A DNA stretch of 64,000 bases, from contig CAJHNH020000801.1 of the NCBI GenBank assembly GCA_905116865.2, positions 1-64,000 on the forward strand. Reading direction: 5' to 3'. Position 1 is the stretch's first letter. Every line of letters begins with the position of its first letter. A program made the translations under genes and the position numbers. Of the stretch, positions 10,301-22,300 are shown in pieces. The notes beneath the pieces are model-generated. The model saw only the letters and a program-made list of their open reading frames with translations, made no database searches and was not told the DNA's origin. This stretch comes from Candidula unifasciata. Taxonomy: Eukaryota; Mollusca; Gastropoda; Stylommatophora; Geomitridae.

Positions 10301-13300
10301 TCTCAAATTCATTGCTCACATGATTGGTCATATGCAGAGGGACATAAACTGGACACTCACTTGCCCAAAGTGTGCTGGTCAGGGCCTAGCATAGCCCCTG
10401 CCTGACACACCAGCTGCAGCCACGGCAGAATCGGTGCCTTCCTGATCACCGAGACCACAATCCCCCGCTGTAGTGGGGTCAAATGTCCACTGTCTCTGAC
10501 GTCCAAGCGGCCACCTCCTTCGAGCAAAGCTCTTATGATTTCATCAGCTGGGGCACCACCTGAAATGACAGTGGAGTTTAACTCTCTGAGTACGAAGCAA
10601 CTCATCATGTGTTTATTAGAATCAGTAAGCTACGCTTCTCTCAGGTCGTTGTACCTCATGAGACTTTAGCTTTAACCCTTCTTCTTCTTCTTCTTCTTCA
10701 TGCTCACCAGCTGTAAACTCCAGAAAAAAATTCTGATTTTTTATCCATTTCTGGATTTTTGTCTTGTTCCAGACTTTGAGTTTTGCATGCACATCCATTT
10801 TACAGCTTATTTGTATGCAGGCTACTGGTTCTTAATCTCTCAGACAGATACACTCAGACTTCGAAGAAACCACCCCTAATTAGTTGATTTTTATGACATG
10901 CCTGTTATGGAGGCAGTGAATGTATTCTCTTTTCCCTCACAACGGGACCTCAGAACCCGCATGGGGCTCGGTTAATTTATAACATCTTGTTTCCTTTAGA
11001 CTTCACAATCTAATTCTAAAAACTTATTACTAGACAGTATTTGAGATGTGCCCGGGCGTGTTGTTCTGTGTGAGGAAGCAGAAGTGCACTTTTTAAATGC
11101 TGTCTACCTATTCAGTGCAAAGATTATCTGCTGTGATTGTGTAGTTCAACCTGAGGGAAGTTGCACGGAAGTTTCTATGGGGGTGGGGGCGCCTCAAGCA
11201 CCTAACTGTGAAACTGAGCACATTTGCATTTGTATTGCTAAAGTAACATTCTGAAACTTTATAAAACAAAAACCCAAAGCTGTTTTTGCCGTCAAAATTT
11301 TTTTTTTTTAAGTTGGGGGATGGGGGGGGGGGGGAGAGACTTAAATAAATGCAGAGCCAATAATTGGTGTTCTGGTAGTGGGCTCACCCAAGGAATCGTC
11401 ACGTCCTGCTCATGACTGTTTAACCTCACTTCCATACACTGAACATCTCATTCACCATGGGTTACATCTTTAGAAGCAAGACTAAAGTCTAGAAGAGAGT
11501 AAACAACCATAACTTCCCACCGGAGTTTACAGCCCGGTGAATATGAATAACAGCAAAGGAGAATTTTTTTTCTACAAAATGAGCTAAAATGGATACCTAA
11601 TTTCATGTGAACCAGGTGAAGAGGAGTGTGTCCCTTGGAATCTGGCAGGGTGACATCAGCACCCAGAGCAATCAGGGTGTGAATGGCATCCAGACGACCA
11701 AGCGTGATAGCCGACATCAGAGGTGTGTGCAAGGACACTGGTGTTCTCACATTAATGTCAGCCCCAACAGTCACAAAGTAATCAATCAGTTCTACATTTC
11801 CCTACAAATAAAAACAAAGAGACAATGAAAAAATCAATCAGCGGTGTGTGATTGGCATTCTCACACCAACAGCAACAAAGTAATTGATAAGTTCTAAGTT
11901 TTCCAGGAAAATAACAAGAAAAAAAACCACACACAAAAAATAACTAAGAAAAACCAATCAATCACAGCTGAGTAACAAACAGAATCTATCTAATTCTCTT
12001 TCCTGAAAAATAAATAGAAGGAGAGAAAAAAACAATTATACACTTTTTTTAAAAGTGGATAACCACCATGGTGGCTAGATGCTCACCTGCGGATTAAAAG
12101 GCCTGTGGGTTCAGGTCCTGATGAAGCCTGATTTTTTCTTTTAAAGACTTTGGCTTCCAGGTCGACCCAGCCTTGAGTGGGTACCAGGTAAGGTCATGGG
12201 AAGTTTAGGCGGCCGGTGTGATGTTAACCACATCACCTATTGAGTGCCAATCTTCTTCTTCTTCTTCTTCAGCATTCTAAGCCCTTGAGGTTCATTGCTG
12301 CAGATATCACCTGCCTCCATTCATCTCTCTGGTTGGCTTCTTCTTCAGCATTCTAAGCCCTTGAGGTTCATTGCTGCAGATATCACCTGCCTCCATTCAT
12401 CTCTCTGGTTGGCCTTCTTCTTCAGCATTCTGAGCACTTGAGGTTCATTGCTGCAAATAACACCTGCCTTCATTCATCTCACTGGTTTTTCTTTTTCTTC
12501 AGCATTCCGAGCCCTTGAGGTTCATTGCTGCAGATATCACCCAGCTCCATTCATTACTGCAGATATCACCCGTCTCCATTCACCTTTCTGGTTGGCCTTC
12601 TTCTTTAGCATTCGAGCCCTTGAGGTTCATTGCTGCAGATATCACTCGCCTCCATTTATCTCTCTGGTTGACCTTCTTCTTCAGCATTCCGAGATTTATT
12701 GCTGCAGATATCACCCGCCTTCATTCATCTCTCTGGTTGGCTTTCTCTTTCCAGTTGGTGATACCAAGTGTTTGCAGGTCTGTCTTGACATTATCTCTTT
12801 ATCTTCTTCTTAATATGCCTATTGAGTGCCAATTGGTCTATAAAATATAGGTTTAACCCTATATGCCCAATAGCCTAAAGGCATAAAAAAGAATCCTTCA
12901 CTTCATTATAAAAATGTAAGACTTTTAACACTAGAACTGTGTGTAAGGTAACTGGTACCTTCATATCAGTTTACATCTAGGATTTATAAAATTAGATATG
13001 AACTATATAAAACTACATAACCCTTGACCTGTTAAGAGTTATGGAGGTGTATCGATGAAAGCACTAACACACAAATGTAGCACAGCTTTGTTTTTTGCAT
13101 TTGTTGATGTCACACCCAGGTTTGTCTTTAGTTTGCTACAGGAGGAGTTGATTGGAGAATACAGACAAGGTAAAAGATGGTCATGTCGATGGTGGTGGTG
13201 ATGATGATGTCTTGCTTGCTGCATGCTTCTCACGTGACTGATGCTTGTATTTATAAAATGTCTGGAAACAACTCTACTATATTGTGATACCTCAGTAATG

Positions 13301-16300
13301 TCACAAGTAACATCAATGATATACTGAATAGCAGCTCTTTTCGCTCTATGGTAACATACTCTTAGGCTCAGATTGTGTTTTTTATCTTTAATTACTTTGT
13401 TAACTGGCTCTAGTGTCTGTAACTGCCACCTGGCTTCTAGTGCTGTCTGGTACTAACGGCTTAATCGTCGATTCTAACATCTCAATAGGGTTTCTATCTT
13501 ATGTATTTTTTGTTAACAATGGATGCATGTATATTGTATGTCGTCTCTGTAGTTCGATGTCTTGTTTCATATCTCTTATCTAGTGTCTATCTTTAGGGCT
13601 CCGTGTGTCATGGCTCCTCTGTTTCATCTCCACAACTGCGAGAATCCATGAGACTACTCCCTTGTCCTGTCTCAATGGCTGTAGGTTTCCTTTGAGGGTC
13701 AATGTTACTAGTCCCTCCACTTCTAAGTCTAGTTGACTGAAGGATCACCCAAGTGGTTTCTTTCCATTATTTCTACTGAGGTGCTGGAATGCACTGAATG
13801 TGTTTTCTAGTCTTCTAGAAATTTCTAGTATGTCTTAACAGGTTTACTATGTGCATTCTCATGTGAGATTTTCTAATTATATCTCCATTACATCATCTTG
13901 TTCTGCACCTAAATATACTAATTAAATTGACAGCTAACCTCAGGGAGACTTCCAGAAAGCCAGTACTATTGCATTCACTTTGATAGGGCACGCCAACAAT
14001 GACATCGTATACTATTTATACATTATTTATTTCCAAAATATTTCTCTGCTTAAAAAAAAAACATAGTTTTAGAAAGGAATGTCAAGATTGCTAAGACCTG
14101 TTGACTTTCGTCCCATCAACTAATATGCAATATCCTAACTCCTGACAAACAAGTTATGACGTCTCCTTGTCACATAAAACCCACCATCTTTCTCTGTCTT
14201 CCTCTTGTTGAATAAGTGTATGATGACCAAGTCCTGTCTATTTCTGGATGTCCTTTCCTTTGACCTCCCCCCAATGTTCCTTGAAGGACAGTCTTTGCAA
14301 CTGAATCAAGTCTCACCCCGTGCCTGAACCAAGCTATCTTGCAAACGTTTCACCACTGCTAAAAGAGGTTCCTGATGTCCTGCAAATTTGTTTATTCTGT
14401 CTCAGCTATGAGTTGAATTAATTTGCAAACTGACATCACAGCACTCAGAGCATTCCCATAAATGCTCCGCCAACATCTTCAGCAGCCAGCACAGAGTTCC
14501 AATACTAATAGTGCAAGTGGCATTCTCATTATAAGCCCATCTTGCTCTTCCTCTGAGCGTTGAGTAAAGGCCAGAACCCCTTGTCACTCCCCGCTCCATC
14601 AGTCTCCCCGGACAGTGGTCATCCATTTGTTCCTCAGAATCGTAGATGCTCTCCCACAAGGCTATCTATAACGGACAACAGAGGTGTTGGACCACATGTG
14701 GAGGTACATCATGACAGTGGCTCATATTGGTCAAGACCTGCCTCCACCTCCCCGCTGTCATCTCAGGTTAACAGGGGCCTGAACAATGTAGATCATCATC
14801 ATCATCATCCCGCAACACCATGTGTCGTTGGGTCACCAGTTTCTGTTGACTGTCTGATCAGCTCTCTCCAACTTTAGCAGTCAGTTGCGATGGACTTCAT
14901 AGCCTAAGACCTGTCCAGTCAGTCAGGTTCTGCAACCAGGTCTTTCTTGCTCTGCCTCTTCTCCTCTTTCCCTCTACTAAGCCCGGTAGTATTATTTTTG
15001 AGAGGCCGTTAGATCTGATCACATGTCCATAACATTGCATTTTTCGTCTTTTCACTGTAGTTAAAAGAGGTTCATAGTTGCTAATGTGCTGTATAATTCT
15101 TCTTCTTCTTCTTCTTCGCATTCACCAGCTGTACACTCTGGCGGAAAGTTCTAATTGCTCGTCCACTACTGAACTGCAGTCCTGCTCCAGAACCTGAGTC
15201 TTGCGTGTGCATCAGTTTTACAGATCTCATTCTCTTGAATACAGACTGTTGGTTCCTTGCCTCTCCGGCAGATGCACTCCGACTTCAAAGGAAGCTCCCC
15301 AATTAGTCGACTCTTACGACATGCTTTTTGGTGAGGCAGTGGGTCTATTCTTGTTTTCCCCACAATGGGGCCCCGGAACCCACACGGGGGGGCTGTATAA
15401 TTATATGGCAACCCTTTTCATTTGTAATGTGGTATCTGTATGATATGCAATGTAGACAGAATCAACATTTCTTTCAAAGTTAACAGCATCTGCCTGACAG
15501 ACTAGCAACCAATAATCTGCACACAAAACCAATTTACCCTTATGCTAAATAAATGCAACAACCAATCTAACCAATTTACTCTTATACTAACTGAATGCAA
15601 CAACCACTCTAACCAACTCACCCTTGTACTAAATGAATACAACAATCACTCTAACCAACTTACCCTTAAACTTGCTGATTAAGCAATCACTCTAACCAAC
15701 TTACCCTTAGACTAAATGAATGCAACAATCACTCTAACCAATTTACCCTTATATTAGATGAATGTCACAATCACCTTAAACAACTAACACTAACCCTTTC
15801 TGATTCATCAATCACTCTAACCAACTCGCCGTTATATTAAATGAATGCAACGATCACTCTTACAAACTTATCTGTATGCTGCTCAATACAACAATCACTC
15901 TAACCACTTCACCTTTATACTTGTTGATTCAACAATAAATCAAAACAACTTACCCGGAGACTGGCTGAATGCAATGGTGTGTACCCACACTTATCCATAG
16001 CACGGAGATTGGCACCCTCATCCACAAGGAGCTTCACCACACTGGTCTGATTTTCCACAATGGCAGAGTGCAGAGGAGTCCGAATATGAGCATCAGTGAC
16101 CTCCAAGGATGCCCCATAATGGATGAGGATGGAAACGGAGAGCAGGAAACCCTTCTCAGAAGCAATGTGGATTGGGCATTTTCCAAGGAGGTTAGACACG
16201 TTTAGCTGTGCTCCACGCTGGCAGAGGTACTCAACCTGAAGTTTGATATGAATCGACAGATTAACAAATGATTAACATGCACAAGAAGTGGGTTGTCTTA

Positions 16301-19300
16301 AAATATGTTCAACACATACAGAACAGCATTTCCAACTCTTTCCGTCTCATAAGGTTTTGTACAAATATCATTATTTTTTTCATAACAAAGTGCATGAAAA
16401 TGCTAACAACTTGGTTGAAGGAATAAAAATGAATGAATGAAGCTCCTGTGGTTGCAAGATTTATTTAGTCTACTGTGAACAAAAACTTAAACTGCCATTA
16501 CCACCTATATTACCACTTCCAAGGTGTAGGCAGGGAGGTCTTGCAAGCTGAGGATTTAACTCTCCGAGTCCCAAGGAACGCATCATACGTTCATAGATTC
16601 CTACCTACAAGCCCAATGAACACAAGATGCACTGATTTTACGTCTCTCTTGACCACCCCTTGGGCCTGTGATGCTAAACCCCCTAGGACTCAAAGAGTTA
16701 AGGCTGTATGGCTAGGTGCTGTCGCCATAGACTGTGCTGCGCAGGATTTTAGTTTAGCCTCTGACATAAAAAAATATCCCCAACCTCACCAAGGATTCAA
16801 ACCCAAGTCTCCCACCTGGCAGCCCAGCATTCTAGCCATTCGGCCAGCCATTCCTTAACTTTACTTAAATTTAAGTTTAAAAATAAGTGATGTGATGTTT
16901 GAGACGTGCAGAGAATAGCCAGCAACACATCAAACATTGTTTAGGATTGAAAGAGTTAAACAAGTTGAAGAACCGGCTTAAGTGGATGTCAAAGGGAAAA
17001 AAAAACCGAAACAATGGAGAATTAAATCCATTTTCTTCTTCTTCAGCATTCCGAGCCTTTGAGGTCCACCACTGAACCTGAGGTTCTTAGCTCAGCACTC
17101 AATAGCAGAGACAGGGAAAAGGAGGCTAAATAAATAACATATAACAGATTGTGAATTCAACATTCAATAACAGAGACACGGAAAAGGGGGCTAAATAAAT
17201 AACATATAACAGATTGTGTATTCAACACTCAATAACAGAGACATGGAAAAAAGGGCTAAATAAATAACATATAACAGATTGTGTATTCAACACTCAATAA
17301 CAGAGACACGGAAAAGGAGGCTAAATAAATAACATATAACAGATTGTGTATTCAACACTCAAAAACAGAGACACGGAAAAGGAGGCTAAATAAATAACAT
17401 ATAACAGATTGTGTATTCAACACTCAATAACAGAGACACAGAAAAGGAGGCTAAATAAATAACATATAACAGATTGTGTATTCAACACTCAATAACAGAG
17501 ACACGGAAAAGGGGGCTAAATAAATAACATATAACAGATTGTGTATTCAACATTCAATAACAGAGACACGGAAAAGGAGGCTAAATAAATAACATATAAC
17601 AGATTGTGTATTCAACACTCAATAACAGAGACACGGAAAAGGGGGCTAAATGAATAACATATAACAGATTGTGTATTCAACACTCAATAACAGAGACACA
17701 GAAAAGGAGGCTAAATAAATAACATATAACAGATTGTGTATTCAACATTCAATAACAGAGACATGGAAAAGGGAGCTAAATAAATAACATATAACAGATT
17801 GTGTATTCAACACTCAATAACAGAGACACGGAAAAGGGAGCTAAATAAATAACATATAACAGATTGTGCATTCAACACTCAATAACAGAGACACGGAAAA
17901 GGGAGCTAAATAAATAACATATAACAGATTGTGTAACACCATATACCATATCTGGCTGGTCAGACTCCACAGCCTTATGCAGCGGTGTGTCCCCTCCTTT
18001 GTTCTGCTTGGTGGTGGCATTGATGTCCCCACCGTTATCCAGGAGCACCTGCATCACGTCAATGTGGCTGGTCGTGGCAGTCACGTGCAGGGCGTTCTCT
18101 CCTGTCTCTGATCGACATGAGTTGATGTGTGCACACTGTTGAACAAGGAGGCTGGGGACAAAAACATTTTTGCACATCAGAGAAATTATAGATGCAACAC
18201 CATGATTTGATTACGCAGATTCACTGGGTGGTTTCCAGGGCCCTATATGCGGGTAAAAAGAGGGGGAGGAGGAATGGGAGGGGAAGGGATAGGCCAACTA
18301 TTTATTAACAAGCAAAAGGATCTTTGGGGTGACTCATGCCGTGACCTCTGCTGTCAGGGAAATGTGAAGGTCAACTTGTCTTTACAAAAGTCATTTGGTT
18401 TGCAAGAAAACCTGTCTAAATGCTATTTTTAGTTGATATATCTTTGTCTGGGTCTCCTGAAACCTGTGCAGGCTAAGGAGAATATAACTAGGAAGGCTAA
18501 ACCAAACAGTCTTAGTCTTTTCTTTGCGTTTTGCGGCTGTAAACTGGTTGTTTGTACACTTCTCGATATTGGTCCTGCTCCTGAACTTGAGGTCTGCCTG
18601 CACATCTGTTTTCCCAAATCTGGCTTATTTATATGCAGACTGTTTGTTCACTGCAGATACACTCCGACTCTGAGGGAAATAACCCTAGTCATCTTGAACG
18701 ACAAGCATGTTAGGGAAGCAATGGGCCCAACTCCTGCAACCAACAATGGGGCCCTTGAATTCACATGGGGAACCACGATCTGATTACACAGATACCCAGC
18801 ATGGGTTCCAGGCTGCAGTGGGGACTCCTTTGCAAGCATTTAATAAGAGCTGACTTATTACAGATCTGGTGAAACTGGATGTGGTTGTAGCCGAAAAGCA
18901 CAGATATCATGACATAGCTATAAACCATAATACAGTGTGTTAACTGCCCTTTATAACTCCCCCTCCCCCCCCCCCCCTAAAAAAAACCTGCTAAACATGG
19001 GTCATGAATCCACAGAAATTCCTGAGAGAAAAAACTCTTTGTCACTGATAATTTCTTTAAAATATATTTATCTACGCTTTTTGAATTATTTCAGAGAAAT
19101 ATACAGACATAAAAGGAAAAACCATTAAACACAAAGCATGTAAGCATTAAATGGAATACATTCAAAACACACACAAAATAATAAAGAGATTGTATTGAGT
19201 GACTTGAGCAGTGACCCCGTGACCTTCGAGGCTCACAGGAAAATATTCAACTTGGCCTTACAGGTACCCTCATCCCTCAACTACCCGTCATAAGATCAGA

Positions 19301-22300
19301 TGCAAGATAAACATAATGGCAGAATACAACAGTTAGGTTTAAAACTGCACATAGCAATGACAAAGATGATAAGAATAAATCATGTAAACAACCCAATAAA
19401 AGACTGAAATAGAAAAAGTCGGAACCGTCGAAGAATACTCACGTCACGATGTCTACATGACCTCTAGAACAGGCTAGGTGTAGAGGGCTCCTCCCAAACA
19501 AATCGGAGCAGTTACTGATGGCTCCGGCCTTTAGCAGCAGCCTTACACACTCAAGGTGTCCATTCTTGGCTGCATGGTGGATGGCTCGTCTGCCATGCTT
19601 GTCCTCAAAGGCCATCCGAGGATTAAGAGCCAGGATTTTGGCTAGCACTGCGGTGTTACCTCTGATAGATGCCAGAATTGCACAGTGGTTGATGTCCAGG
19701 GGTGACCTAAACACAATCCAGAATTTAAGGCATTTGTAAACTAAATTTAAAAATCACTCATTCATACATACAAAATCTGTATATCAGAGCTGGCATTTGC
19801 AGATGATAATGTGGCCCTGATAGATAAATCAGAGGCATATCTTCAATCCAACTTACTTGTCTGGAAGGAAGAGCTTGAGAAGAGAGGGATGACCATCAGT
19901 ATATCCAAAACAAAAAACCATGGTGATCTCAAGAGAGGAAAAGAAACACCATTTCATGATGGGATAGTATGCACTGGAGCAGGTCAACCAGTTCAAATAC
20001 CTTGGAGCTGTAATAGACCGAAATAGAGACATTAAGACAGAGCTGGCTACTCAAAAAGCAGCCGCTGGGAGACTCTTCCAGGCCATAAACCGAGCGTTTC
20101 TTAGCAAAAGAAAGACTGGCAAGAGGATGAAAATGGCTGTTTACTGCTCTATCCAAATGCCAAACCTGACCTACAGATGGAGGTCATGGGCAATGACAAC
20201 AGCTCACAGAAGCCAGCTTCAGGCTTAAGAAATGAAATATCTGAGAAAGTTGGTCCAAGTGACAAGAAAGGACAAAGTTCACAATCAGACAATACATCAA
20301 AATCTCAAAACTCAGGCCTTAAAAACTCCAGTGGATCAGTCACAGTTATGATAAAATCGGCCACCGTGGCAGGCATGGGAGGCTAAAAACTAGGGAACCA
20401 GACCTCCAGGGCGACCCAGGGTCCGCTGGGAAGACAACATCCGAGAGTACATGACTGACAGAGGACTGGAAGGGAATAAAGCGAGAAAGGGAAACTGCTG
20501 ACAGAGAAGTCTGCTGACCTCTTTGACAAACCTCGATGCCCCAAGGCATACGAGGATCGACTAAGTAAGAAAGTAGTAAGCATAAATACACACATAAAGA
20601 ATAACAACAACACAAATATGATAAGATGAAGAAGAAATGCAGGTCAGTAGAATTTCTGGTCTGCTACACACAGGAAGGGGGTCGACCGTCCAGAAAGCAA
20701 TGGCAAACTACTGGACGTAACTTTGCCTAGAGAAACCACACAACAGCCAGGGGCTGCTGGGGCTGGTTCTGCAACATCCTGTAAATGATACACAACTAGC
20801 CAACAAACAGGAATGAATGAACATTATCAAAGGCTAACCTATGAAAAATTAACACCTGTGAAATGACATGCTTGAGGAAAGCTGCCAACTTAGCCATCCA
20901 AGAAACTGAAAAATTATACTACCAGACAGACTGCGGGAATATGAGAAACAGAAGATCAAATAGTTTAGTGATTTTGCTAGAATGCAGCCAGAAGAACTAC
21001 CAACACAAGTGCTACGCATGAGAAGATCTAATGTGGTAGCAAGGGGTCACCATAGGAGAAATGGATTGAGCAATATCGACACAGAATGACAATAACCATT
21101 GCTACCTGTCAAGCAACGGATCCCAAACTGCTCCTTCCCACAACACTTACAGACAAAAGTAGAAATTCATGATGAGTTACATTAATGGTATGCATAAAAA
21201 AAAGGTAACGTATAGACACCTTTTCACGCATTTAGGCGCATCAGGCAGATGGGAAGAGCACCCATATTTTTACAGACCAATCGACACTAGGTGGGTAATG
21301 TGGTCAACATTACAACGGCCGTCTTTACTTCCCCAGGACATACAGCCTGGTACCCATTTTAGGCTGGGTCGACCTGCAACGCCCCATACAATGATAAAAA
21401 TCTACACAACCAGCAGCAATGGTAAGCATGACAGATTACTAATCTCTGCTTTGCCTTTTGGTGCCAGCCAGACATTAGAACCAGCCAATTCTATTCCAAG
21501 TCTAGAACGCTCTTCTTCTGCCTTTTATCCCCCAACGAAGCAAAGGCCCTCAACCAACTGATGCCAAGACGTTCTATCTTTCGCTACTGCATTCAGCTCC
21601 CCCTTCATCTTCTGCATCTGTTTAACTTCACTCTCTAGCTCCTGTCTCCATGTATTTTTTGGTCTGCCTTTATTTCTATGACCTTGTAGGTTTCAGTGCA
21701 AAGACATTCTATATAATTGTTCTCAAGTTTTCTCAATGGGTGCCCTTTCCAACATCAGACTAGGGCTTTACTATAAAATATTTCCAACAAATGTTAGTAG
21801 GTACACTGTAGCCAACTTGGCAATGAACACGACTGAAAAAAAAAAATTTACATTCCATTGTAGTTTCACTGATCCATCAATTATGAAGTCTGCCTTCTGC
21901 AGTATTTCCTCCTTTTTACTTCCCTGTGTAGAGTTAACTATTTCAGGACAAGTACAGAAAGACCTCCCGAACCCCTCTCGAGTATATGGTAGGACCCCTA
22001 TGCCCACCCTTGAATATACTGCAAGACCCTCCCCCCATTCCCCACATAACAAAATGTGACTAAAAAGAGGAGGTCAACAGATTCTGCAACAAGTGAAACA
22101 GAAAGTATGGAGACACATTTTGGTCAGAATGTGTTACTAATCTATAAATTCCTGTGTTATTAAATTATTTAGATGTTTAACTGTAGATACACAAAGTGCT
22201 TGAATGAATGTTGAATTAAGTATCTATATCACTAGCACTCGGGACAACCCCGTAAGCGCTCAGTACCCATCTTAAAAAAACCCAGACAAAATGTAACAGA

